64,000 nucleotides of DNA, taken from positions 20,726 through 84,725 of the forward strand of contig JAIVJV010000007.1 of the NCBI GenBank assembly GCA_020199835.1, read 5' to 3'. The notes below the pieces were generated by a model. That model saw only the letters and a list, made by a program, of their open reading frames with translations, did no database searches and was not told the DNA's origin. How positions within the stretch are numbered: position 1 is the stretch's first letter; the number at the start of each line of letters is the position of its first letter. The position numbers and the translations under genes were made by a program. Shown piece after piece: positions 44,141 to 52,549 of the stretch. Origin of the DNA: Acidobacteriota bacterium (GTDB taxonomy: Bacteria; Acidobacteriota; Blastocatellia; Pyrinomonadales; Pyrinomonadaceae).

Positions 44141-44917
44141 CTACCAGTTATAAATCTTACCCGGTTCCATTACTCGCAGACCCGGAATTCGGAGTTCCTC
44201 GAGTTGCTGGACGATCTCCTGGCGATAACTCGGCTTGAGATGTACGGCCATGATGTCCATGCCGTTATGCGTCAGTTTCTTCAGTTCCTCGCTCAGTGAA
44301 GCAGGCGTGAAATGCCGCGAAACCTCTGCCAGCCTCGCCATTCCATTCGGGAAGGACGCTTCGATGAGGAGCGCATCCAGATGATTAACTGAATTAACCA
44401 GTTTCCAAAACTCTTCCGTTTCCGCCGTGTCCGAACTGAATGCCACGCTCGTTCGATCGTCTGAAACGACTAAACCAACTGTCGGCACGATGTGATTTAC
44501 CTGCACTGCGATCACCGTCAGATGGGCCACTGAGAACGGTTGTCCGATAGGGATCGGCACGTATTCCATCACTGGTCCATAGTCGTTTTTCAAGTCTGAA
44601 AACCGCGGATAGACGTTCCAGTTAAAAACGTCCCGTTCCAGCAGTTCAATGACTTCCGGCGTTGCGTGAACACGCATCGGTTCTTCAAGCGTCGGATAAA
44701 GATCGTCGATGAATATCGGCAAGCTGGCGATGTGGTCCATGTGAGGATGGGTGACGATGATGTCTTTGACTTTACCGCGCTGCTCGTTAGTCAGGGCGAT
44801 AGCGATGCTGCCGGCGTCAACCGCCACAGAATCGTCAATCAGAAAGCAGGTCAGGCGTTGCTCCAGGGCTGCAACGCCCTGGTCGTCAAACGTACTCGGT
44901 AAAAGTTTGATTCTCAC
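44141..44917 (-). CDS. Metallo-beta-lactamase fold hydrolase (cAMP phosphodiesterase class II-like)
   Basis: A 258-residue MBL-fold enzyme. The metal motif is THPHMDHIASLP (HxHxDH), with an Asp-rich strand VAFSSDTAETEEFW and a C-terminal histidine segment MDIMAVHLKPSYR. The placement of the motif and LTVIAVQVNHIVPTVGLVV resemble class II 3',5'-cyclic nucleotide phosphodiesterases, but ribonuclease-Z-like activities share this layout. No signal peptide. It stands alone, convergent with the upstream operon. Confidence 0.85.
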   Translation of the reverse strand: MRIKLLPSTFDDQGVAALEQRLTCFLIDDSVAVDAGSIAIALTNEQRGKVKDIIVTHPHMDHIASLPIFIDDLYPTLEEPMRVHATPEVIELLERDVFNWNVYPRFSDLKNDYGPVMEYVPIPIGQPFSVAHLTVIAVQVNHIVPTVGLVVSDDRTSVAFSSDTAETEEFWKLVNSVNHLDALLIEASFPNGMARLAEVSRHFTPASLSEELKKLTHNGMDIMAVHLKPSYRQEIVQQLEELRIPGLRVMEPGKIYNW

Positions 44918-45012
44918 GAGCTTCCAGCTCTGCTGAAGTGCCTTCCGAAGACGGCGCCAGTATATGTCAGAACGCAGACGGGCAGCGAGTGTTAATCCAA
45001 AGACAGGTGGAC

Positions 45013-46182
45013 CTAACGTGCCCTGAGTTCGTTGATCAGCGCCTGTAAGGCCTGCAAATATGCAGCTTCTCGCGCGAGCACGTCCTGACTTGAGGAATGA
45101 ACACCGCGCGAAACGCGACTGCGGTGAAACGCCAGCTCACTCGCCAATTGGTTGAAGCGCATGCGCGCGCGCCAACCCTTCACGCCTGTTTGTGACAATG
45201 CGCGGAACGAAGAACCCATCCGCCCGAGGATCGACCCGAGTTGGTCATACTCTTCACGTGTCAACACACCACGCTCGAGATCTACAACGAGAAACTGTCT
45301 CACCACCTGACCTTCGCGCCGCAACGCGAACGAGATGACCACCAGCATGATGATAAACGCCGGCACCATCACCAGAATGTAAGTCAAAAGAAAAATCCCG
45401 CCGCCACCAAATACCGCCGAGCCGTTCCAGATACTGTGCATGAAGATCGCCATCAACAATCCCACGATTGGCGTCATGAGCTTCACCGCGATGTTCGTCG
45501 ATTGTCTCGCGAGACCTAAACCGATTCCAGTCAGACTCGTGAACAACGGGTGCGAAAACGGCGCGAAGAATCCACGAATGATCAGCGTCAACGTCAACGC
45601 GCCACCACCACCTGCAGCCGCGGCCTTGCCGTAGTAAAGAATGTTCTCCGTCATCGCAAAACCGAGCGCCGTCATCGACGCATAGATAATCCCGTCAAGC
45701 ACACCGTCAACTCGTCTTTCTTCCAGAAAAAGAAAATCAGGAGAATGAACGCTTTGCCGGTCTCTTCAACGATCGGCGCCGAAATAACAGCCGCGAACGC
45801 CTCGCCGGCACTTGCATTCGACAGTGAGCCGACAATGCCCTGGCTCGTCGTGTTCAAGAGCAACGCGAAGAACGTGGCCGCAATAGCGCCCCCAGAAGAA
45901 CGCTGTAGCGAGCATCCAGAGTGGCTCTGCTTCGTAACGGTCGATCCACAGCACGAGAATGACGTAGAGCGGAACGGGAATCGTCGCCGTGATGAAGCCG
46001 AGCATCAATGCGACTGGACCAGTCTCGATGCCGATGACGATTAAAACCAGCAGGCCAAGAAACAGAGCGAAAAGGATCGCGAGGATGCTGACAGCAACTC
46101 TGATCGCGCTCACACGCGGCGGAGGAGCAATGATGATCGTGGGCGCCTGGGGCGAAGAATTTGGTGGATCGGGGAACGCCAT
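45013..46182 (-). pseudogene. prsW: PrsW family intramembrane protease with two compensating frameshifts
   Basis: PrsW proteases cut anti-sigma factors in the membrane. The gene is spread over three frames: residues 1-101 from 46182 (helices LFLGLLVLIVIGIETGPVAL, then IDRYEAEPLWMLATAFFWG), a middle piece with the catalytic APIVEETGKAFILLIFFFW (EExxK), and a C-terminal part with DGIIYASMTALGFAMTENIL, the HPLFTSL histidine and HSIWNG. One extra G in the run at 45889-45893 shifts the frame after FFWG; one missing base near 45708 after KKDE shifts it back. Everything catalytic is kept, which suggests sequencing or assembly errors in place of decay. Intact length about 390. Confidence 0.85.
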
Positions 46183-46212
46183 AAGTCGCGTCAGTATATT
46201 CGATAGTGTTCG

Positions 46213-46989
46213 CTAACGAGCACAGGTTTGCGCGCGGCCGCCATCGATTGAATACGTCGCGCCTGTAACCCACGAGGCTTCGTCCGACGCGAGGAACAGC
46301 ACGAGCGCCGCGATCTCTTCCGGCCGTCCGGTGCGGCCCAGTGGATGTGTAGTTTTCGAGTGTTCGAGAAACGCCGCATACGCTTCTTCACTCATGCCGC
46401 CGCGTTTGTGAATCTCTGTCACCACGACCCCGGGATTGACGCCATTCACTCGCACACCTTTCGCGGCAAGCTCCAACGATGCACACCGCGTTAACTGGTC
46501 CAATGCAGCTTTTGAAACGCAGTAGGCGAGCACGCCCGGAAATGCCCGCAATCCGGTGACGCTCGAAACGTTGACGATGTTTCCGCGCCGTTCGATCAGC
46601 CTCGGCAGCGCCTTCTGCATCAATTGAAACGCAGCGCGCACGTTCACGTTCATCATCTCGTCCCACGCTTCAAGCGACGTGTTCTCGATCGTTCCGTTAC
46701 TGATGTGGCCGGCGGCGTTAACAACCACATCGATGCCGCCGAACCTTGTCACCGTCTCGTTTGCAACCCGCTCTGCTTCAGCAGCAGACGAGAGATCCGC
46801 CTTGATCGCCAACGCCTCCGAATCGAGTGCGCGAATGCGCTCGGAAACGCCTTGCAACGCGTTCTCGTTGCGTCCGACGCACGCTACTTTTGCACCCGCG
46901 GTTGCGAAAGCGAGCGCGCAAGCCCGTCCAATACCTGAAGTCGCGCCTGTGACTAGCGCAACCTTTCCTGCAAATCTTCTGTCGCTCAT
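46213..46989 (-). CDS. Short-chain dehydrogenase/reductase
   Basis: A classical SDR of 258 residues. Cofactor motif TGATSGIG (residues 15-22), VVNAAG, the catalytic Ser in IVNVSSVTG and YCVSK (Tyr/Lys), and the C-terminal WVTGATYSIDGGR. ACVGRNE after the second strand, with Arg, suggests NADP preference. Substrate unknown; typical reactions are 3-ketoacyl or secondary-alcohol reduction. It lies 30 bases upstream of the PrsW gene on the same strand. Confidence 0.92.
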   Translation of the reverse strand: MSDRRFAGKVALVTGATSGIGRACALAFATAGAKVACVGRNENALQGVSERIRALDSEALAIKADLSSAAEAERVANETVTRFGGIDVVVNAAGHISNGTIENTSLEAWDEMMNVNVRAAFQLMQKALPRLIERRGNIVNVSSVTGLRAFPGVLAYCVSKAALDQLTRCASLELAAKGVRVNGVNPGVVVTEIHKRGGMSEEAYAAFLEHSKTTHPLGRTGRPEEIAALVLFLASDEASWVTGATYSIDGGRAQTCAR

Positions 46990-47117
46990 GTTTTCCGTTC
47001 CTCGTCTGCGCTTGTATCGAAGAAATGGCGTGTTGACAGCACAATCCCAAAAAGCCGACTATTATCACCCTGAGAGCCGTGTGAGGCTATCCCCCGCCAC
47101 AACTACTCCGGAGGCGA

Positions 47118-48128
47118 TTGTTGGGAAACAACCCCGCAGATCAGTTTTTCCCACGCAGCCCGCGCACACATTCGCGCGGTTCCGACGACTTGCGCCACCG
47201 TCAGGCGCGAGGTCGTATGCCTTCGAGCACCGGTTATCTGTTGGTCGCCTTTATAGCTTCCGCCGGTCTGTTCATTTTGCTTTGGTGGATGCTCGTGCGC
47301 GGCGGGGATGAAGCTCCATGGTTGCCCGCCGGCTTAGCGGCCAGTGTCGTGTTGCTCGTCGCGTTGTCAGCGCGTGAAGTCGTGATGCGACGCGCGTGGA
47401 CGCGCTATCTGCTCGAAAACGGCATTCACGATGCGCGGCCCAAGAGCCGTCCATCCTCGACCAGCCCCAGCAGCAAAAAAGGTTTTTCGCCGTCGGTCCA
47501 TTCCGCTGCGCTGCGCACCATTCAAAAGCACTCTGCGGCCGCAGACGCTCCCAGTTCGACTCCCGAAGCGCATCTCGACGTGGCCCAACTTTGTAACGAG
47601 TATCTCACCAGCACTGATGAAGCGATTCGCTCCGGAAGTTACGCCAGTGAAAAAGGAATCGCGATTCGTGCAGGTCAGGAACGTGTGCGCGCGCTGCACA
47701 AGCATCACTTATTGACGTGGGCCAAAGGCCAGTCGCGTTTGTTGACTCACGAAGCGCAGCAACGTGCCAGAACGTTCGACAAGATCGAAACCGCGAACCG
47801 CGCTTTGGATTGCATTTACTCGACGCTGAGAATCTATCCGGACGAACCGGAGCTTCATGAATCCAAGTTAGCGATCAATGAATTTATCGCCTCAGTAAAA
47901 GTGGCCCACTGGGTCGAGCTGGCCGAGCGTTCAGCGTTCAAGGGGCACTATCGACGCGCGATGGATCGCTATCGCGACGCGCTTTTTTATTTGAACCAGG
48001 ACGTGGTAAAGCCGGAGGTGCGGCAAGCGGGAACCGAGAAGATCGAACGCGAAATCGCTGATCTTCAAGGCCGACTCCAGCAGCGCGAAAACCGCACCGG
48101 CGCCGCGGATAGCAGTAGAAATCCATGA
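47118..48128 (+). CDS. Membrane protein with C-terminal helical/TPR-like region
   Basis: A protein of about 335 residues with two membrane helices (YLLVAFIASAGLFILLWWML and WLPAGLAASVVLLVALS, about residues 40-85), a Ser/Pro-rich linker, then a long helical region with repeats such as ALDCIYSTLRIYPDEPELHE and RRAMDRYRDALFYLNQD that look TPR-like. The start is a TTG at 47118 or 47121 with GGAGG at 47110-47114. The stop overlaps the next gene by ATGA. No family recognised; a membrane scaffold is plausible. Confidence 0.7.
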   Translation: MLGNNPADQFFPRSPRTHSRGSDDLRHRQARGRMPSSTGYLLVAFIASAGLFILLWWMLVRGGDEAPWLPAGLAASVVLLVALSAREVVMRRAWTRYLLENGIHDARPKSRPSSTSPSSKKGFSPSVHSAALRTIQKHSAAADAPSSTPEAHLDVAQLCNEYLTSTDEAIRSGSYASEKGIAIRAGQERVRALHKHHLLTWAKGQSRLLTHEAQQRARTFDKIETANRALDCIYSTLRIYPDEPELHESKLAINEFIASVKVAHWVELAERSAFKGHYRRAMDRYRDALFYLNQDVVKPEVRQAGTEKIEREIADLQGRLQQRENRTGAADSSRNP

Positions 48129-48322
48129 CGTTTCAGAAGTGTCCCAAGTGTGGCAGTTCGAGGATTCGAAGGGGATACAAGCGAACTCCTTTGCCGTTGC
48201 GTCTGGTTGGCATCTACCACCTTTTGTGCGATCATTGCAACTTGCTTTTTACCGGTTTTGTGTTACCGGGAACCTTCAGTCGGCGTAGAAAGCCTCGCCG
48301 GCCCAAGAAAACTTCACACTGA
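48125..48322 (+). CDS. Small zinc-ribbon protein
   Basis: A 65-residue basic protein with CPKC at residues 6-9 and CDHC at 35-38, enough for one zinc ribbon, and a very basic tail (RRRKPRRPKK). It overlaps the previous stop by ATGA and ends 10 bases before the SLBB gene, so it sits inside the same transcript. Possibly a nucleic-acid binding or assembly protein; no family was recognised. Confidence 0.65.
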   Translation: MTFQKCPKCGSSRIRRGYKRTPLPLRLVGIYHLLCDHCNLLFTGFVLPGTFSRRRKPRRPKKTSH

Positions 48323-48332
48323 GGGAATGTTT

Positions 48333-49385
48333 ATGAGAACTAAACTGAGTTTCATCGTGGCCATCGCGTGTGCTTTCCTGCTCGCGGGCTTCAGCTATGC
48401 GCAGGAACCCCAGCAGCAACAATCCGCTCCGGCGAGCGTTTCGCCGTCGTCGGGACTGGACATACAAGGCAGTAAAGCCTACTTGCTTGGACCAGGCGAC
48501 GTGCTCGACATCAGAGTGTTCGGTCAGCCGGAGCTGTCCACCAGCAACGCGCAGATCGATAGCGATGGCAACCTGAGCTCATTGCCGTTTCTGGAAACAC
48601 CGATTCCGGCGAAGTGCCGTACGGACAAGCAGGTGCAGAAGGACATTGCTGCGGCTTATGCGAAGTTCATCAACAACCCACAGGTGAGCGTCAGGATTGC
48701 GGAGCGCAACAGCCGGCAACCGGCAACCGTGTTTGGCGCGGTGCGGCAATCGGCACGCGTCGAGATGAAACGGAAAGTGCGGTTGAACGAATTGATCGCT
48801 GTTTCGGGCGGATTTACTGAACGCGCGTCAGGCACGATTCAGATACTTCACACCGAGCCTTTGATGTGTCCCGAACCCGGCGAAGAAGAAGAAGCCAAGC
48901 CGATCGATGGCACGAAGATCCCGTTGCAGATCGTGAAGATTTCCGAATTGCGTACCGGTAAGGCGGACGCAAATCCGGTCATCCGGCCCGGCGATTACGT
49001 GCTGGTTACAGAAGCAGAGCCGGTTTATATCACGGGCGCCGTGGCGGCCCCGAACGGAGTTTACCTCCGTGACCAGCTCACGCTGACACGCGCCCTCGCG
49101 ATGGTCGGCGGCGCCAGAAAAGAAGCGAAACTGAACGAAGTAATCATCTATCGTCAGATTCCCGGGTCGACGAAGCAAGAGATAATTAAGGCGGATGTAT
49201 CCGCCATCAAGAAAAACCAGCAACCGGACGTCTTGTTGCAGGCTTACGATGTTATCGAAGTGCGTGAGGCCGGAATGTTTTCGCCGAGTCGCCTCGGACC
49301 GACAATACTAAGTGCTATTACTGGTGGTATGGGCAGTGCGATCTCGAGTACGGGTATGTATCTGCCGCAACGAGTGATCTACTAG
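48333..49385 (+). CDS. SLBB-domain polysaccharide export protein
   Basis: A 350-residue periplasmic or outer-membrane protein of the Wza/polysaccharide-export type. Signal peptide MRTKLSFIVAIACAFLLAGF ends before AQE. The poly-export domain begins YLLGPGDVLDIRVFGQPELS, with NPQVSVRIAERNSRQPATVF; two SLBB-like parts follow (VFGAVRQSARVEMKRKVRL and VYITGAVAAPNGVYLRDQLT). GAGGGA at 48321-48326 fits the ATG at 48333 and not the one at 48327. The lipobox of Wza is not evident. It would export exopolysaccharide, fitting the PEP-CTERM protein elsewhere in the window. Confidence 0.88.
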   Translation: MRTKLSFIVAIACAFLLAGFSYAQEPQQQQSAPASVSPSSGLDIQGSKAYLLGPGDVLDIRVFGQPELSTSNAQIDSDGNLSSLPFLETPIPAKCRTDKQVQKDIAAAYAKFINNPQVSVRIAERNSRQPATVFGAVRQSARVEMKRKVRLNELIAVSGGFTERASGTIQILHTEPLMCPEPGEEEEAKPIDGTKIPLQIVKISELRTGKADANPVIRPGDYVLVTEAEPVYITGAVAAPNGVYLRDQLTLTRALAMVGGARKEAKLNEVIIYRQIPGSTKQEIIKADVSAIKKNQQPDVLLQAYDVIEVREAGMFSPSRLGPTILSAITGGMGSAISSTGMYLPQRVIY

Positions 49386-49423
49386 AGGCTGCGCGACTAC
49401 GAAAAAATGAAAGTTGATAACGA

Positions 49424-49678
49424 ATGAATCGAAAGACACTAGCAGGCGATCGCCGCCATCGAAAAATGATGACGTTTGTTTGGGCGCTGGCTCTCGCGGC
49501 GGTAGTGATCGCGCTGATCTATTTCGAGAAGACCGCGATTCTTTACATTCTCTGCACGCTCGGTGTGACCGCGTTGCTGCTCATGGTGGCGTTCTCGGAT
49601 TTAGGCGAAAACCGTGAAGCAGCAGGAGCGTTGGACCAGCGAAAAGATGCAGCAAGTGTTGCAGACAGGATAAGTTGA
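49424..49678 (+). CDS. Small two-helix membrane protein
   Basis: An 84-residue protein with two hydrophobic segments (FVWALALAAVVIALIYF and AILYILCTLGVTALLLMVAF) between a basic start (NRKTLAGDRRHRK) and an acidic, Ala/Arg-rich end. No family was recognised. It comes 38 bases after the SLBB gene. A hairpin AACAACG/CGTTGTT (49684-49716) follows and may end transcription before the small RNA gene. Confidence 0.6.
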   Translation: MNRKTLAGDRRHRKMMTFVWALALAAVVIALIYFEKTAILYILCTLGVTALLLMVAFSDLGENREAAGALDQRKDAASVADRIS

Positions 49679-49760
49679 GGTTAAACAACGTCCGAAATTC
49701 GTGGACGATCGTTGTTCTCGCAACTGAACTGAGCTGTGCCGGACAAAAACAATAAGCAGG

Positions 49761-49789
49761 TTGAAAGTTTAGGCGGACTATTGCATAAT
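49761..49789 (+). promoter_or_regulatory. Sigma-70 promoter of the small RNA candidate
   Basis: -35 TTGAAA (49761-49766, 5 of 6), a 17-bp spacer and -10 CATAAT (49784-49789, 5 of 6), placing the transcription start near 49796. The only possible products are the non-coding stretch to 49888 and, by read-through, the transporter gene. Confidence 0.7.
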
Positions 49790-49795
49790 CCCGAT

Positions 49796-49888
49796 GCGTT
49801 CACCTCCCCGGTGGACGAAGTGGTCGCGTGGGGTGAGGACACGTGGCCTTAGGGTGGGGGCTGTGGGAGGCCTCCGCCCGCTTTTTTT
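49796..49888 (+). ncRNA. Candidate small RNA with three stem-loops
   Basis: A non-coding stretch of about 93 bases that folds into three consecutive hairpins, each fully paired: SL1 49798-49804 with 49810-49816 (7 bp, loop UCCCC); SL2 49822-49830 with 49840-49848 (9 bp, loop GGGUGAGGA); SL3 49852-49860 with 49871-49879 (9 bp, loop CUGUGGGAGG), then a run of seven T. It has its own promoter. G-rich GGA-type loops could bind a CsrA-like protein, and the UCCCC loop could pair with Shine-Dalgarno sites. The SRP RNA, tmRNA and common riboswitch signatures are absent. Identity unknown. Confidence 0.6.
49852..49888 (+). terminator. Rho-independent terminator of the small RNA
   Basis: GGGTGGGGG (49852-49860) pairs with CCTCCGCCC (49871-49879) over 9 bp including two G-U pairs, followed by GC and seven T. 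Confidence 0.75.
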
Positions 49889-49956
49889 GTGGGCCCTTTT
49901 TCATCGCGAGTAGTAATGCGAAATACATGAAGCTCGACGTTGACTGTTAAACCATA

Positions 49957-51891
49957 ATGGGGTTGCTCCAGAGAACGCGGCGCAAGTTCGAGCTCTGGCT
50001 GTTAGAGGGCAAACGATCCGGCGCATCCGCGCACGACTCATCCACTCCACATAAACAACACCCGTGGTGGCAGGTGATGTGTCTCACCGGTGTCGATTAC
50101 TTTTCGACGCTCGGCTATCAACCCGGCATTGCGTTTCTTGCTGCCGGCGCGTTGTCCCCAGTTGCTACTCTGGTTCTGGTTTTTCTTACGTTGTTTGGCG
50201 CGCTCCCGATGTATCGGCGCGTCGCAGCGGAAAGTCCTCACGGCGACGGCTCAATCTCGATGCTCGAGAACCTTCTGTCGCGCTGGAAAGGCAAACTCTT
50301 CGTACTCGCACTACTGGGATTCGCCACCACCAGTTTCATCATCACGATCACACTCTCCGCGGCGGACGCGACAGCGCACATCGTCGAAAACCCGTTTGTG
50401 GTTGATCACACGAATTTCGAACACCATCGCATCATCGTGACGCTCGTTTTGATCTCGGGATTAGGTGCGATCTTTCTACGCGGGTTTAAAGAAGCGATCG
50501 GCATTGCCGTGATCCTGGTGGCGATTTACCTCGCCTTGAACCTAGCTGTCCTCGCGGTTGGTTTTTACGAGATCATTACCCACCCATCAGTGTTAGCAAA
50601 CTGGCGTACAGGGCTTTTCCAAACATACCGGAATCCGCTGATTATGGTGGGAACGGCGTTAGTCGTCTTTCCCAAACTGGCCCTTGGTTTGTCCGGCTTC
50701 GAAACCGGCGTAGTGGTCATGCCTTTGGTGAGAGGGTTGGGCCTTCAGGGCCGTATTCACAACGCTCGCAAGTTGCTGACTGCCGCAGCGCTGATCATGA
50801 GCTTCCTGCTGCTGGCAAGCAGCATCGTGACGACACTACTTATTCCGCCGGAAGCCTTTCAGCCGGAAACCGCCACGCACGAGGCTGGAAGCGCCAATGG
50901 ACGCGCGCTCGCGTATGTGGCCCACACTTACCTCGGCAACGTGTTCGGCACCGCCTACGACATCAGCACGATCTCGATCCTGTGGTTTGCCGGCTCGTCA
51001 GCTCTCGCCGGACTGCTCAACATCGTGCCGCGATATTTGCCCCGTTACGGCATGGCGCCCGAATGGGCCCGTGCCACGCGTCCGCTCGTCGTCGTGTTCA
51101 CGCTTATGTGTTTTGTCGTGACGATACTTTTCAGAGCGGACGTTGATGCGCAGGGAGGCGCGTACGCCACCGGCGTGTTGGCGCTGATGACTTCCGCCGC
51201 GATCGCCGTCACGTTGTCAGCGCGCAGGCTTAACCAACCAGTGCAATGGTTGTTCATGTTGATCTCGCTGGTGTTCCTTTACACCACCGTGGTGAACATC
51301 ATCGAACAGCCTGAAGGAATCAAGATCGCATTGATCTTCATCGCTGCGATCGTGGTCAGTTCGCTGTTCTCGCGCGTGTGGCGTTCGACGGAATTGAGAG
51401 TTGACCGTATAGAGCTCGACGATATGGCGCGTGAGTTTATTCGAAGAGCCGCCAAGGGCACGGTCCGTATCATCACCAACCGCGTCGATCGCGGCGATGC
51501 GGCGGAATACGAAATGAAAGAGAAAGAGAAGCGGATGGATAATCACATTCCCGCCGGCGAGCCAATCCTTTTCTTTGAAGTGACGCCTGGTGATGCTTCC
51601 GAGTTTTCCGGTGTGCTAAAGATCCGCGGCGAAACGGTAGACGGATTTCAAATACTCCGCACCGAGTCGCCGGCCGTGCCAAATGCGATCGCGGCGTTTC
51701 TTCTCTTCGTGCGTAATGAAACAGGAAAGTTACCGCACGTTTACTTCGGCTGGAGCGAAGGCAACCCGGTTTCCTATCTGCTCAAGTACATCGCGTTTGG
51801 CGAGGGCGACACTGCGCCTGTGACGCACGAAGTTTTACGACAGGCGGAAAAGGATCCGGACCAGCGGCCCATCGTGCACGTGGGCGGATGA
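49957..51891 (+). CDS. APC-superfamily amino acid transporter
   Basis: A 644-residue transporter with about 12 membrane helices in residues 30-490 followed by a cytoplasmic C-terminal domain (about 500-644). Early signature [19 protein letters not shown] resembles the unwound helix-1 region of APC transporters; [20 protein letters not shown] follows in the middle. The soluble tail includes [20 protein letters not shown], a possible regulatory domain. Substrate cannot be inferred; amino acids or potassium (KUP-like) are options. An in-frame duplicate of the last 24 codons lies directly after the stop. Confidence 0.82.
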   Translation: MGLLQRTRRKFELWLLEGKRSGASAHDSSTPHKQHPWWQVMCLTGVDYFSTLGYQPGIAFLAAGALSPVATLVLVFLTLFGALPMYRRVAAESPHGDGSISMLENLLSRWKGKLFVLALLGFATTSFIITITLSAADATAHIVENPFVVDHTNFEHHRIIVTLVLISGLGAIFLRGFKEAIGIAVILVAIYLALNLAVLAVGFYEIITHPSVLANWRTGLFQTYRNPLIMVGTALVVFPKLALGLSGFETGVVVMPLVRGLGLQGRIHNARKLLTAAALIMSFLLLASSIVTTLLIPPEAFQPETATHEAGSANGRALAYVAHTYLGNVFGTAYDISTISILWFAGSSALAGLLNIVPRYLPRYGMAPEWARATRPLVVVFTLMCFVVTILFRADVDAQGGAYATGVLALMTSAAIAVTLSARRLNQPVQWLFMLISLVFLYTTVVNIIEQPEGIKIALIFIAAIVVSSLFSRVWRSTELRVDRIELDDMAREFIRRAAKGTVRIITNRVDRGDAAEYEMKEKEKRMDNHIPAGEPILFFEVTPGDASEFSGVLKIRGETVDGFQILRTESPAVPNAIAAFLLFVRNETGKLPHVYFGWSEGNPVSYLLKYIAFGEGDTAPVTHEVLRQAEKDPDQRPIVHVGG

Positions 51892-51975
51892 CCATCACAG
51901 CCGGTTACGCACGAAGTTTTACGGCAGGCAGAGAAAGACCCGAACAGGCGACCGATCGTACATGTTGGAGGTTGA
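51817..51975 (+). repeat. 84-bp in-frame duplication of the transporter C-terminus across the stop codon
   Basis: Unit 1 (51817-51891) encodes [20 protein letters not shown] plus HVGG and the stop; unit 2 (51901-51975) encodes [20 protein letters not shown] plus HVGG and a second stop, in the same frame and exactly 84 bases later. The units differ mainly at third codon positions. Only PSQ separates the first stop from unit 2. Confidence 0.85.
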
Positions 51976-51996
51976 GAAAAGTTCGTTGGTGAAGTG

Positions 51997-52371
51997 TTAT
52001 ACCGGCGCCACTTCAGCAACCGTTGCTTTGCCAGCCAGGAAACACGAACGACAATAGACCGGGCGTCCTTGCGAAGGATAGAACGGTACGGTTGTTTGTT
52101 GTCCGCATTGAGCACACTGGACTGTAACTTCAATCCGTTGTCGCACTCCCGAAGTCTGTGCTGCCGCTATTGCAGCCAGGCGTTCGTTCTTTGCCTGCTT
52201 ACAAGGTTTGCAGCGCTTGGGCTCGTTTTTTAACCCCTTGTCGTGAAAGAAGACCTGTTCGCCCGCGGTCCAAATGAAATTCTCATTGCAGTCGACACAT
52301 TTGATTGGGCGATCTTGATGTTCGGTTTCCGAATCCGTTTCCAATACGTGGGCCGCTTCCGTCAGTGACAT
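51997..52371 (-). CDS. Double zinc-ribbon protein
   Basis: A 124-residue protein with two zinc-binding units. The first is CVDCNENFIWTAGEQVFF with RCKPC, matching the probable zinc-ribbon domain seen in many environmental bacteria; the second is CAQCGQQTTVPFYPSQGRPV with YCRSC, a CxxCx(17)CxxC ribbon. The linker is Ala/Gln-rich. This combination is common in uncharacterised acidobacterial and chloroflexal proteins; function unknown, possibly nucleic-acid or ribosome related. Convergent with the transporter. Confidence 0.82.
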   Translation of the reverse strand: MSLTEAAHVLETDSETEHQDRPIKCVDCNENFIWTAGEQVFFHDKGLKNEPKRCKPCKQAKNERLAAIAAAQTSGVRQRIEVTVQCAQCGQQTTVPFYPSQGRPVYCRSCFLAGKATVAEVAPV

Positions 52372-52549
52372 GATTAACTCCCAGGGTCGTATGCCTTGCT
52401 ATTCTAGTCGGCGGGCGAATAAAGAAAATCGCGTCTAAGACGAACGCACTTTGGTTATCCACCATTTGAGGTAAAAGGTCCCAGCCCGCACGGGGCTCTG
52501 CGTGGTCAAGTTGTATATAACTATGGCGAAACTGTGTCAAGATAAAACC

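Noticed and set aside
47030..47070. TTGACA with TATTAT upstream of the gene at 47118
   Set aside because: The spacer is 21 bp, too long for a normal sigma-70 promoter.
49684..49716. AACAACG/CGTTGTT hairpin after the small membrane protein gene
   Set aside because: The stem is good but there is no T-run after it, so it is not listed as a separate terminator.
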